The notes below the pieces were generated by a model. That model was not told the origin of the DNA, searched no databases, and saw only the letters and a program-made list of their open reading frames with translations. A stretch of 64,000 nt of DNA from Bemisia tabaci (Eukaryota > Arthropoda > Insecta > Hemiptera > Aleyrodidae), in NCBI RefSeq assembly GCF_918797505.1, contig NC_092802.1, positions 8,947,480-9,011,479 on the forward strand, in the 5' to 3' direction. The position numbers and the translations under genes were made by a program. Positions 36,403 through 46,900 of this stretch are shown one piece after another. Position 1 is the stretch's first letter; each line of letters opens with the position of its first letter.

Positions 36403-37767
36403 TTACTGGTGTCTCAATGAAACCAGCAACACATCCCTCATCTGATTTGAGGTGCTCCGAGTCTTTTCGTGGTTCACTGCGTGGGGATCTTGAATTGAGT
36501 GTGAAAACTCCTTATTTGGTTCTATGGAGAACTCGCTACTCAAGTACCCCAGGAGACGCTTCGCTACAGGGAAGTATTTTGATAAATGCTTGACCCATAT
36601 AAAGTATGCCATATAGGTATCCGGATGACCTCTATACATTAGTGCAGGGAACGGTATGACGGGAAATCCCCCTGCATCCGGTGGAGTTGGTAGAGATAAC
36701 AATTTCAGATCATCATTCCACTCAACACCCTCTGCGGCTAAAAGCTCTTTCAGTCTCTCCTTGTTAGTGGACCCATATCTACATTCTCGGCCAAGGGTAT
36801 TTAATGACTCCAGCATAGAGACCATATATGGGCATATTGCATCAAAACCTTTCATTGTAGCGGCTTGAGCAGATGTTGATATTGCTGCCAATCTGTCTCT
36901 TACAGTTGGATAGATGTCGTTAACATCAGAGTACGTTTTCGACATTTTCTTAAGGGAGCCAGACAGGTAACTTCCGTTGTATATAATGTCTTTTCCATAG
37001 TTTAGTAGGCTAGTTGAGACATAGGTCTCCTCGAGCTTGAGCTCCATGCCGATGCCGTTCATTATCCTTCCCAGATTTACCCAGAAGTTTCCTACGACTT
37101 TATCAACATCAAGTGCATATTTTTGGAGGTACTGGTCTGGAGTGCATGATGGATCCAGGACTGGGATCAGCAGCACCAATACCTGCTTGTCCCCTTGACC
37201 TACAATTACACTGGAAATTCCTGTCTCCGCCATATTCACTACTGAACCAGACGAGATAATGATTGTCCAGAGTTTTTGAATCTGTCCTTCGCATCCTCCC
37301 CCCTGCCCTATGTGAGGAGTTTCAGATTCACAAATGGTACCTGCAGGAATTGTTTCATCACGTTGAGATGTCTTTTTAAGGTACTCAGGTGGTCTAAAGG
37401 GCGAAAATAGGTAGTAGAATGCCTCCTCGAAAAATCTATGTGAGTATGTGAAAAAGTTGTTAGTTCCAAACAACTGGTCTGTGGTGTGGAAACATATATC
37501 TGTTGACTCTTTTCTCCACCGGAGATTGAACTTATTAAAATCTAGTGATATTATGACCTGAGCATATCTGGATGCGTTCACACCCTTGGGGTCTTTCGTT
37601 CCTCCAGTATTGGACAGCAAGACCTTTGTTAATTCTGCATTCGACCATGACATGGTTTGATACGGCATGTATGGAAGGAATGAGTTAGCCACGTTCTTCT
37701 GTGCCATTGAAAAGAAGAATCTTATCTCAGCGCACAACAAGGCATACAGGCGTGATATGATTTTCAA
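36403..37767 (-). pseudogene. Endogenous mononegavirus L (RNA polymerase) fragment
   Basis: The 454-codon frame matches the core of a negative-strand RNA virus L protein. It has the segment before motif A (RLYALLCAEIRFF, LPYMPYQTMS), motif A with SLDFNKFNLRWR, motif B with GGGCEGQIQKLWT at about 156-168, and the motif C region at about 190-195. Motif C reads GDK rather than the usual GDN, so the conserved Asn is replaced. The frame is open to 36403, but the upstream polymerase region is missing: the preceding viral piece (37792-38067) is only about 90 codons long. Integration, deletion and substitution make this a non-functional fossil (EVE). The nearest virus family cannot be named without a search. 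Confidence 0.85.
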
Positions 37768-37791
37768 CTCTTGTTCTTTCGAGTGTGAAAC

Positions 37792-38067
37792 CTACTGTCT
37801 TCCAGTTGATTGGTACCTCACCTCTCTCTCTATCGTCTCTCTGATATCTTTGCAACTGAACTCTATCCGTCTAATAATTTCAATCATTAGCCGTTTGGAT
37901 TCCTCTCTTGTTCTGGTGTGTGGTTCGCGGGTAATGTCTGCATTCAGGCATGTGAACCAGTTCTCTAGGTAGGGAGATAGTGATTTGTCTAGTAACAATT
38001 CTGTGAAATCTGGGAAATCATCGAAGATGAACTCTGGCTCGAAATCTAAGTGATACCAGTGCTCCAT
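37792..38067 (-). pseudogene. Probable N-terminal piece of the same viral L
   Basis: A 91-codon frame starting MEHWYHLDF with acidic content (DDFPDFTELLL) lies directly 5' of the L core on the same strand. It ends in a stop 25 bp before the core frame begins. Position and strand suggest it is the start of the L gene, joined to the core after loss of several hundred codons. This rests on position and composition, as I see no diagnostic motif. Confidence 0.5.
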
Positions 38068-38470
38068 CTCGATTGATAGATCATATTCGTTGATTTGTTT
38101 AGTAACAATTCTGTGAAATCGGGGAAATCATCAATGATTTGTCTAGTAACAATTCTGTGAAATCGGGGAAATCATCGAAGATAAACTCTGGCTCGATATC
38201 GAAGTGATACTAGTGCTCCATCTCGATTGATAGATCATATTCGTTGATTTGTTTAGTAATAATTCTGTGAAATCGGGGAAATCATCAAAGATGAACTCTG
38301 GCTCGAAATCTAAGTGATGCTAATGCTCCATCTCGATTGATAGATCATATTCGTTGATTTGTCTAGTAACAATTCTGTGAAATCGGGGAAATCATCAAAG
38401 ATGAACTCTGGCTCGAAATCTAAGTGATACCAGTGCTCCATCTCGATTGATAGATCATAGTCATTGATTG
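37960..38470. repeat. ~110-bp tandem repeat derived from the viral 5' piece
   Basis: The segment ending GCTCCATCTCGATTGATAGA recurs at about 38062, 38217, 38326 and 38436, intervals of 155, 109 and 110 bp. Each unit includes AACAATTCTGTGAAATC and ATGAACTCTGGCTCG. The repeated DNA is the beginning of the viral frame at 37792-38067, so the amplification happened after integration or during its decay. Confidence 0.85.
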
Positions 38471-38659
38471 CTAAGGGTTTGCTATAACAGGAGTCGTTTT
38501 TCTCTAAAGGTGGAAAGTCCGGAACTTAACGACGTTACCACGTAAGTCAGGATGTACCAACGACGTGGGCCTGCTCATTTTCGTTTACTTGCTTATCCGG
38601 GCACCTCAACGTTTCCATCTCATCATTGGAACTTAAAATTGCAACAGAGCCATTGCCAT

Positions 38660-39510
38660 CGTATTCGGAGTGGAGTGTGTCATTGGTGTCGAAGGCAAAA
38701 ATTCGATTCCACTTATGAAGGAGTTTTCCGGCTGGTTAAGCATGTCGGCGTCGATGGGGGAGTTACACAGATTTCGGTGGCATTTTGGGGCCGTTTTCCT
38801 TTAGTATTAAAAACATCTATAATGAAGATGGCGTGCAATATATCTTTACGTATTAAATTCTGCGTAAAAATTGTGGAGACAAAATCTAGAGAATTTGCAT
38901 CAACCATTCACTGACCGAAGTCCCAGAGGATGCTGCAAATGCAAAAAGAAGTTCATTACAGAAGATGGTTGCAATTGTGGCGACACAAGCTCACCGAGCC
39001 TTTCCGCTCGCATTTGCAATTGCAGATGGAGTCCCAAAAATGTTTTCCTCCAAATTCGGGAGAGGTTTGAGAGAGGAGTATGCCAGAAAAAGTATGTGGC
39101 AAAATAAAAGAAAATCAAATATATCCACCAAGATACCAGAAATAAGCTTGAAATGTTTAGAAATGAGACTCGAAAAATTAAACGGAAGTCGACAAATCGT
39201 AAAGGTGTCGGCCAGAACCGCAGTGGCCGGCACATGCAATGTGTTGCAAAGCAGGGTCCAACAGTTCTGATTGGTATTGGCAGTGGTGTCGAAAGCAAAA
39301 TTTCGATTCCACCCATAAAGGAGCCTTCCAACTGGTCATGCATGTCGGCGTTGATAGGGGAGTAAAACAAATTTCGGTGGCATCTCGGGGCCATTTTCCT
39401 TTCTAATAACACAAATCTTTAATGAAAATGGCGTGCATTAGATCATTACGTATTAAATTATGCGTAATAAATTGTGGAGATAGAATTTAGAAAATTTGCA
39501 CAAACCATTC
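38660..39510. repeat. Two ~240-bp direct copies around a 360-bp spacer
   Basis: About 38671-38912 and 39275-39510 share TTGGTGTCGAAGGCAAAA/TGGTGTCGAAAGCAAAA, CATGTCGGCGT, ATTTCGGTGGCAT and GTGGAGA(C/T)A(A/G)AAT. The copies are about 85-90% alike by eye. Open frames through them show no domain I know. Confidence 0.7.
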
Positions 39511-39614
39511 ACCATATCTTTTCGATTAGTTAAGAAAAACTGGGACTGAGTTCCTTTTTCAGATTTATAATTAAAGATTTAAAATCTGAACAATATTAAG
39601 ATGCCAAAAAATGA

Positions 39615-39905
39615 ATGGAGAGTACTCTGAAATTGTCTTCAGTCATAAATTTATTTGCACAATATGTAATTTTTCGCCAAGAGGCTATTAATTCACTTAT
39701 CAAAAATCGTCTATACAGCCGCACGGTTGATATGAAGAATCGTAAACATCTTTACTCAGCTCTCTTTGCAAGTCTTCAGTCAACGGCGTTAAGACAAACA
39801 CATGATCTACCATTTTCAATGCGATATTCACCTCCAGATTTTGTTCATAATTTTACTCTCAACAATACATTGATGAAAGCTATATTTAAGGATGAGGACA
39901 CCTAA
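39615..39905 (+). other. Unrecognised 96-codon ORF
   Basis: Starts MESTLKLSSVINLF and ends IFKDEDT. The composition is protein-like, with helix-forming stretches and few Pro/Gly, but there is no motif I recognise, no upstream promoter signal and no splice context. It could be a fragment of a mobile or viral gene. It lies between the viral fossil and the duplicated segment. Confidence 0.2.
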
Positions 39906-40524
39906 CTGATTAATACTTGACAAAAATAACGCCTATTTTAATTCTAAATTGAGTCTGAATGTAATCAATATGTATAGTATGGCCTCCAGAGGTAATGCTT
40001 GAATGCATTTTGATGTATGAGTTTCAACCATTTTGTTTTACGTAATTCACTCTGAGGAAAAGAGAAGAGAGAATTTGCGAGGGTGTACCGAAGGCTAGTC
40101 CAATGTAATTACAGGAGACTGTTACCCGTTCCACCAAACGTTGTGACTTTCCGTCTGAGAAACAAAATAAACCTTATAAATTCCACTAATAAAAAGAAGT
40201 AAACATAATTAGTCTCAACTACCAGCCACTTATGTCAGACTCGCTGAAGTATCCAGTCTTTTCAAAGAATAGAAATATTAACAACGAGTTTCTTTCACGC
40301 ATACATTAGTTCTACTATTCTGAATATTAATTATTTACCTCTTCATTTTAATACATAAAAAAATCATGGTTTTCGTTCCGACAATAAAAATAAAATATAA
40401 TCCTGCAGTTTTGGATATTTAAATGTTTCCGTGCAAAATTTAACCCTAAAAATAGGTATATGTTTACAATGGAATGACATTTAATTAAATATCCGTCGGT
40501 GCAAAAAAGAAAAGAATCTAGTGA
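39906..40524. other. Intergenic, no gene seen
   Basis: AT-rich sequence with no supported ORF or repeat. Confidence 0.5.
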
Positions 40525-40801
40525 CGAGATAGGTGCACCCAGTCAGAGAAAGTGTAAGCTTAGACTTACTTAATTTTGTTCTGTTGACTCACGTACACAC
40601 CTCTCGAAGACTTGAAAAACTCATGCATTCTAAATAATCCCTTGATTGGAATATCACTAATTTGCTCAAAGTGCCTGTATACAATAACTTAATTCAGAAT
40701 TTCAATGTCAGAATCCGATTCCTGACTGCAGTTATCTTGCTGGTTGTTCATATTTTTGTCCTCATGCATGGTGACGTTAACAGTTGAGTGGTTGTTGTAT
40801 A
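40525..40801 (-). repeat. Copy A of a duplicated gene 3' end
   Basis: Nearly identical to parts of 42515-43148. Both contain GATAGGTGCACCCAGTCAGA, GGAATATCACTAATT, TTTGCTCAAAGTGCCTGTAT and the minus-strand coding end NVTMHEDKNMNNQQDNCSQE...EILN with its stop at 40689. Copy A lacks the ~320 bp (about 42694-43012) present in copy B. Its coding sequence is cut upstream by the palindromic element at 40802. Confidence 0.8.
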
Positions 40802-42225
40802 CAGGGTGTTTCAGACCACCCGTACCAGGCCTTTTTCTCGGTTGGTATAGGTCGTACGAAGTCGGAGACCGCGGGGTTGAATAGAGAATTGACCCCAAGG
40901 AATCCGAATTTCGTAGTCCCGAAACCCCCCCACCCCCCCTTGGGGGGTAAAGGGGGGGTCACGATGCTGAAAGTCACGGTTCCCGACCGAATTGCGGATA
41001 GATCGCATCAGAATTGAAAAGCACAGAAAATTTCACGTGGAATTGACCCCTAAAAATCCAAAATCGGACCATCCAAGGCCTAAAAATGACCCCCTAAAGA
41101 GGGGGACAGTACCCCCCTCCATAATTTCTCTTTGGTCTCAAAATTGACGTAAATTCTCCAGAAAAAGACGGTTTCCCAGGTAATCGACCTCGAGAAATCC
41201 AAATTTCATGGTCCCGAAGCTCCTCTAGCCCCCCTTGGGAGGTAAACGGGGGGGCCCAATTTTAAAAATCGGGGCTCCTTTCCGAATCGCAAATTGATTG
41301 CATCCAAATTGAGGAGCAGAACACATTTACATCTTAAGTGACTCCTAAGAGTTCTAATTGACCCCCCTGAACGGCAAAAAGTAACCCCCTGAGGAAGGGG
41401 GCCTTGCCCCCGCCAAAAATTTCTCAGAATTCCTCTTTGGTCGCAAAATTGACGTCGATTCTCCAGAAAAAGACGGTTTCCCATGTAATCGACCCCGAGG
41501 AGCTCAGGGAACATGAAATTTAGAGTCCTCGGGGTCGATTACATGGGAAACCGTCTTTTTCTGGAGAATCGACGTCAATTTTGCGACCAAAGAGGAATTC
41601 TGAGAAATTTTTGGCGGGGGCGAGGCCCCCTTCCTCAGGGGGTTACTTTTTGCCGTTCAGGGGGGTCAATTAGAACTCTTAGGAGTCACTTAAGATGTAA
41701 ATGTGTTCTGCTCCTCAATTTGGATGCAATCAATTTGCGATTCGGAAAGGAGCCCCGATTTTTAAAATTGGGCCCCCCCGTTTACCTCCCAAGGGGGGCT
41801 AGAGGAGCTTCGGGACCATGAAATTTGGATTTCTCGAGGTCGATCACCTGGGAAACCGTCTTTTTCTGGAGAATTTACGTCAATTTTGAGACCAAAGAGA
41901 AATTATGGAGGGGGGTACTGTCCCCCTCTTTAGGGGGTCATTTTTGGGCCTTGGATGGTCCGATTTTGGATTTTTAGGGGTCAATTCCACGTGAAATTTT
42001 CTGTGCTTTTCAATTCTGATGCGATCTATCCGCAATTCGGTCGGGAACCGTGACTTTCAGCATCGTGACCCCCCCTTTACCCCCCAAGGGGGGGTGGGGG
42101 GGTTTCGGGACCACGAAATTCGGATTCCTTGGGGTCAATTCCCTATTCAACCCTGCGGTCTCCGACTTCGTACGACCTATACCAACCGAGAAAAAGGCCT
42201 GGTACGGGTGGTCTGAAACACCCTG
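40802..42225. mobile_element. 1,424-bp near-perfect palindromic element, TA target duplication
   Basis: The left arm runs from CAGGGTGTTTCAGACCACCC at 40802 to about 41501. The right arm is its near-identical inverted copy from about 41526 to 42225, with only scattered mismatches and a spacer of about 24 bp near 41502-41525. TA flanks both sides. The duplicated host segment has the uninterrupted site at about 43146-43149 (GTTGTTGTATACC), confirming the insertion and the TA duplication. The identical 100-codon ORFs on the two arms are mirror products of the palindrome. The ends resemble Tc1/mariner-like termini, and there is no transposase. Confidence 0.9.
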
Positions 42226-42514
42226 TACCTTTTACAATAAATTGATCCAAGCGGCCACTTATAACGTGCTCCAGATCACGGCCAAAATACCGACAAGCCC
42301 GACCTCGAAGTAGCGCCTGGCGAAGGAGGGTCAGGACCTCATACCACCCGCGTCCACTACCACGAAACTCAGCGGGAAACATTTCCTATCACTTTACTCT
42401 TCTCGTAACACGTAAAGACACCCAAAACAGACTGAAGCCGAGAGCTAGCCGTCCTGGGGACAGAGCCGATTCCCGGAGAGAAATATCTGCAACTTCAGCA
42501 ATAAGAGAGCAAAC
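42226..42514. other. Unassigned segment
   Basis: Begins with CCTTTTACAATAAATTGAT, which resembles the flank of the empty copy. It then has GC-richer sequence with no gene I can name. Confidence 0.35.
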
Positions 42515-43150
42515 TTCAGAGATAGGTGCACCCAGTCAGAGAAATTGTAAGCTTAGACTTACTCCATTTTGTTCTGTTGACTCAAGTACACCCCTCACTT
42601 ACTCCATTTTGTTCTGTTGACTCAAGTACACCCCTCTCGAAGACTAGAAAAACTCATGCATTCTAAATAATCCCTTGATTGGAATATCACTAATTCAATA
42701 GGATATAGTTCCCACTACAGAATTCTATTGAGCTTCAAGTGATATCCAAATAAGCAGATTATCGCAGAGAGACTTTGTCAAATTTATAGACGGAAAAGTC
42801 AATTAAGAAAAAAAAATCTCTAAGAGTTATTACCTCAAAGAAAATTCGAATTGACCTTCTATCGGAAAAAATTCGACCCAAAAGAAACATTAAATTTATT
42901 TACACATTAATCACTATCTCATTTTAGAACTTTCGAAGGGTTTACTGTTCTCATAATCGCGTGAATTTACTTACTTAAGAATAAAATTATCTACAAAAAA
43001 TTACGACTTTGCTCAAAGTGCCTGTATACAATAACTTAATTCAGAATTTCAATGTCAGAATCCGATTCCTGACTGCAGTTATCTTGCTGGTTGTTCATAT
43101 TTTTGTCCTCATGCATGGTGACGTTAACAGTTAAGTGGTTGTTGTATACC
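42515..43150 (-). repeat. Copy B of the duplicated gene 3' end (uninterrupted)
   Basis: Matches copy A at both ends, with the ~320 bp at 42694-43012 present only here. It also holds a local duplication of ACTCCATTTTGTTCTGTTGA (about 42561 and 42601). The coding end with stop at 43036 belongs to the frame described at 43036-43595. Confidence 0.75.
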
Positions 43151-43595
43151 TTATACAATTGATTTACCGTAATGTGAATATCTTTTGAAGATAATGATTC
43201 CCTTATCAATAAATTTTTATCATCATCTCCTTTTTTCTCACGATTTTGTCGTTTTTTCATATTTCTTCTTTCATTTGATACTTTTTTCTTGAATTTTTGC
43301 CTCTCTTCCTAGTTACTGCCCTGCCTGAAAATGAAGTATTGGCCGTATTCTTGTTTAAATCTTCCGTAATGTGAATATATTTTGAAGTTAATGATTCCCT
43401 CATCAGTAAATTTTTATCATCATCTCCTTTCTTCTCACGATTTTGTCGTTTTTTCATATTTCTTCTTTTCATTTCATACTTTTTTCTTGAATTTTTGCCT
43501 CTCTTCCTAGTCACTGCCTTGCCTGAAAATGAAGTATTGGCCGTATTCTTGTTTAAATCTTCCTCGTAGGAGGACCAGTCTACAGCAGGCTGCAA
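43036..43595 (-). pseudogene. Lysine-rich protein end with an internal duplication and a 1-bp frameshift
   Basis: The minus-strand frame reads EDLNKNTANTSFSG, RKRGKNSRKKY and KKRQNREKKGDDDKNLL, then repeats the same blocks once more before the tail ending SDSDIEILN. At about 43257-43262 the second copy has one fewer T than the first (TTCTTTC against TTCTTTTC), which shifts the frame at KKYQMKEE. The final 74 codons are still open in the shifted frame. This is either an inactive copy or a sequencing slip in a T-rich run. I do not recognise the protein. Its charge and lack of hydrophobic core suggest a disordered tail. Confidence 0.6.
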
Positions 43596-45372
43596 GGGAA
43601 TGCCGGAAGCATATTCCCAAACCCCGCGTGGATTGTGAAAAATCTAGCCTGTCCTCAAAATCGTTAGCCGCTGCCTTCTGAGCCCTGCCGCGGTCGGCAT
43701 GGGCCTCTTCAGCAAGTGGCCTTGGGCACTGCGGCCATCCTCTCTCCTTTCTCCTTTCTCCCGTCTCGCGTCTCGCCGCCCCGTCTGATTGTCTCTTCAA
43801 CCCTTCGGAATGAATGGGGGTGACCTCGCGGTCCACTCTTTTTGTTTTCCGGAAAATATCTTCTTCCTCCTCAAAACAAGCCCTTCGCAGAGTTGTCACA
43901 TGTTGAGTGCATTTTGAAATGCACCATTGACAGTATTTTTAGGTTTCTGCCTTCATTCATTATGTTCAGTCTCTCAAACAACGTAGTTGAATGATGAACT
44001 TTTTTTGGGGAACATTTATTTTTCATAAAAATTTCTATTCCTATTTAATGGGGTTTTAATAGCTCTCCTATTGATTCGGGTGAGACACCAAGTGCATATT
44101 CATCCTCGCAAATGCAGAGACTTTTTTTTATAACTTTTCTTCACCACCAGGTTTACTGTTTATCCTTTCAAGCAAGGTGATAGGTTCTGCGCAGAACTAT
44201 ATAAGTAAAAGAAAGGAAATAATTGAAAAAAGAAAAAAAAAAATTACTTGAATTTTTCGTCAAGAATACTGCTCTTGAATCAAGAATAAGGTCACTGGAA
44301 TAAGGCCGAATCCTGCTCGATATGAGCGGCAGCGGCTTTTTTCTCAAAGTAGGTACGCATTTTGCAGCTTAAGCCAAGAGAAATCTCCTCCTAGCGGCAA
44401 ATTCAAGAATATTAATTCTTACGTAATCATTTTTTTCCAGTACAAAAGCTCCGCAAATTCCACTAATCAAAGAGGCTTGTGAGATGCATATGCATTGCGC
44501 TGCTCTAAAAATGTTCCGAGAGTTATTTTCCATCAAAAATGTTTTTTACAAAGAACATAACGGTAGGCATAGCCAATAGACAAGTTTATTGATCATGCGA
44601 TCAACGAAGGTGACGTCATGACTTTGCATTGCGAAATTTTCGGCATTAAAAAATATTTCCACTGCACGTAATTTAGGCATTTTTCGGTGAAAGGGCGTAC
44701 GAGACGTCCATTTCTGCTAAGATTGTGCAACGTAGTTCTCTATCCGACTGTTTTGCTGTTTATTTTTCGTTGAATCTGCTCAGAGTTTTTCCTGGCGATT
44801 TAAAGGACATAAATCGACTGTGAATGAATTTCATTTGCCGCGAACGGTAAGAAAACTGCGCAATCGCAACAGCATGGCAAGCTCCATTCGCCCTTTTACC
44901 GAAAAAGTCCTCAAATTCTGCTGTTTCAAAAGATTCAACTGAATAAATAAATATTACATCGATTAATTCGTGGCCAAAACTGTTGAGAAGAAATCAGAGG
45001 AAGGGCATGAAGGTTGGACGGAGATGAGAGACTACCTGAGCCGAGCCGGTGCGGAGGAGTCTCGGACCCGCACAAGGGGCTTCGGTTGGGGTCTAAACGG
45101 GATTTCACAATCCACGCGGGGTTTGGGAATATGCGTCCCGGAAGGTGGAGCCTTCCCCGATGCAAGCCCAAAGGTGCAAGCCCGCCACCATTTGTTGGAT
45201 GGCTTCCACCCGGACTGATGGATCGGGGGGCAGCTCCACAACTACCGCTTTCTCCCTACAAAGGTCCGTACCGACCATAGTGAGTTTTTGTATAGGATGT
45301 TGAAAATTTTTCCATTTAGTTTATGAATGGCTCGGTTGACATTGTCGCTGTCTTGCGTGTTGAACCGCTTTG
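43596..45372. other. Mixed repeat sequence, no gene supported
   Basis: ORFs at 43507-43899 (minus) and 44970-45280 (plus) share one short motif in inverted orientation: CACAATCCACGCGGGGTTTG at about 45107 and its complement near 43620. This suggests copies of one repeat. No domain is visible. The stretch 43900-44900 is AT-rich and featureless. Confidence 0.4.
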
Positions 45373-45566
45373 CACGGAAAAAACGAGCTTAGGGTTGGGA
45401 ACTACATGTTAGTGCTGGACACTAACGAGGGTTAGGTCAAATGGAGCCACCAAGTCAGAGTAGTGCTGGGCACTAAACAGCTCGAGGCTGGGTCACTAAG
45501 GAAGAAGTAGTGTCAAGCCCTAAAGTGACTTTGGAGCGAGCGTAAAATATGAAACGCCTCCACCTG

Positions 45567-45803
45567 CACTGAGAAAAAACTATGGCTTATAAACCTATTA
45601 GAGGTAAATATGGAACACCACTAATAGTAGTACCTCTACATATAATAATAGCACATATACCTTAGTTATGGTACCTGTACCTCAATTAGGTACAGAGACC
45701 TTAGTATGGTTCACAGACCGAGAATCATTAGTTTATTTACGACTATTATAGGTGTTCCATATTTACCTCTAATAGGTTTATAAACCATAGTTTTTTCTCA
45801 GTG
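45567..45803. mobile_element. 237-bp CACTG palindromic MITE, TG target duplication
   Basis: Starts CACTGAGAAAAAACTATGG and ends with its complement. Nearly the whole element is palindromic (TAAATATGGAACACC... and GGTGTTCCATATTTA). TG lies on both sides, and the homologous uninterrupted element at 46228-46673 shows the empty site. It is inserted at the edge of the tRNA-like B box. Confidence 0.92.
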
Positions 45804-45804
45804 T

Positions 45805-45872
45805 GGGATCGAACTCGGATTGCGCCGGTGGAAGACCAGCGCGTTACCACCAGGCTATGGTGACTCCGCCGA
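45805..45872 (-). pseudogene. tRNA-like segment inside the CACGG element
   Basis: Read on the minus strand it has AGCCTGGTGGTAACGCGCTG (A box), a hairpin GCTGG/CCGGC around a TCTTCCA loop, and GAGTTCGATCC (B box). The anticodon loop lacks U33, so it is probably a tRNA-derived promoter core rather than a working tRNA. Confidence 0.6.
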
Positions 45873-46119
45873 CTCATGGGTGAATTTACACCTGTTAAGC
45901 GCAACTACGTCTCGCGGCATCTGATTAGCACTACTCATGTTCAGTGCCCACCTGTACTGCCTTCCGGTTTTGAGCTGTACAGCGCTTAGACGCCAGCCCT
46001 CAACTACTCCCCACTAAACGGCCAGTAGTGCTCAACACTAGTCTTGTTTTTTCCGTGTGGAATTTCTACAGAAATGATTTTTCTATTTGAATTTTTTAAT
46101 TCTGCTGAAGTCTAATTAG

Positions 46120-46227
46120 AGCCCCACGTCCAGGAACGACGGCCCGCGAACGAACCGCCGCCCCAGAGCGGGAGGCGCCCGGATCGCCTAACTAGCAGGA
46201 CGGGGTCTCGTTCGTTATCGGAATTAA
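46120..46227 (-). rRNA. 18S rRNA fragment, 3' piece (V7 region)
   Basis: The complement reads ACGAACGAGACCCCGTCC, then TGCTAGTTAGGCG and a GC-rich variable helix, as in the arthropod 18S region after TAATTCCGATAACGAACGAG. It joins the piece at 46674-46900 once the inserted element is removed. The left limit is approximate. It is a partial rRNA copy and unlikely to be functional. Confidence 0.85.
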
Positions 46228-46673
46228 CACGGAAAAAACAAGACTAGTGTTGAGCACTACTGGCCGTTTAGTGGGGAGTAGTTGAGGGCTGGCGTCTAAG
46301 CGCTGTACAGCTCAACACCGGAAGGCAGTTCAGGTGGGCACTGAACATGAGTAGTGCTAATCAGATGCCGCGAGACGTAGTTGCGCTTAACAGGTGTAAA
46401 TTCACCCATGAGATGTCGGAGTCACGATAGCCTGGTGGTAACGCGCTGGTCTTCCACCGGCGCAACCCGAGTTCGATCCTAGGCGGAGGCGTTTCATATT
46501 TTACGCTCGCTCCAAAGTCACTTTAGGGCTTGACACTACTTCTTCCTTAGTGACCCAGCCTCGAGCTGTTTAGTGCCCAGCACTCCTCTGACTTGCTGGC
46601 TCCATTTGATCTAACCCTCGTTAGTGCCCAGCACTAACATGTAGGTCCCAACCCTAAGCTCGTTTTTTCCGTG
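46228..46673. mobile_element. CACGG-terminus element inserted in 18S rRNA, AA target duplication
   Basis: A 446-bp copy in the opposite orientation to 45373-46057 with the same CACGGAAAAAAC... ends. AA is present on both sides. Excision of the element plus one AA restores GGAATTAACCAGACAAATC, the complement of the universally conserved 18S sequence GATTTGTCTGGTTAATTCC. The insertion and its 2-bp duplication are therefore read directly from a known empty site. Confidence 0.95.
46416..46491 (+). pseudogene. tRNA-like segment of the second CACGG element
   Basis: Intact version of the tRNA-like core: ATAGCCTGGTGGTAACGCGC (A box), GCTGG/CCGGC hairpin, and CCGAGTTCGATCC (B box). Two copies keep both boxes, which suggests the promoter-like core matters or was captured before amplification. 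Confidence 0.6.
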
Positions 46674-46809
46674 AACCAGACAAATCACTCCACCAACTAA
46701 GAACGGCCATGCACCACCACCCACCGAATCGAGAAAGAACTCTCAATCTGTCAATCCTTCCGGTGTCCGGGCCTGGTGAGGTTTCCCGTGTTGAGTCAAA
46801 TTAAGCCGC

Positions 46810-46853
<44 letters not shown>

Positions 46854-46900
46854 CCAGTTTTGCAACCATACTTCCCCCGGGACTCTTGGTTTTCTGCTTC
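46674..46900 (-). rRNA. 18S rRNA fragment, 5' piece (central conserved core)
   Basis: The complement contains CTTAAAGGAATTGACGGAAG, GGCTTAATTTGACTCAACAC, GGGAAACCTCACCAGG and GGTGGTGCATGGCCG, all hallmark 18S sequences. The copy becomes imperfect near 46870-46900 and ends there. With 46120-46227 it forms one dispersed rDNA fragment outside an rDNA unit. Confidence 0.93.

Larger units (their letters stand above)
45373..46057. mobile_element. CACGG-terminus element carrying a tRNA-like sequence, with a nested MITE
   Basis: Ends are CACGGAAAAAACGAG (45373) and CTTGTTTTTTCCGTG (46057), with TG on both flanks, a 2-bp target duplication. Without the nested MITE (45567-45803 plus one TG) it is about 446 bp and matches, inverted, the copy at 46228-46673. 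The interior has a tRNA-like segment with A and B boxes. Short TIRs plus a polymerase III-like core make it neither a plain MITE nor a plain SINE. Confidence 0.88.

Noticed and set aside
41206..41821. Two identical 102-codon ORFs facing each other
   Set aside because: Mirror images within the palindromic element; no domain.
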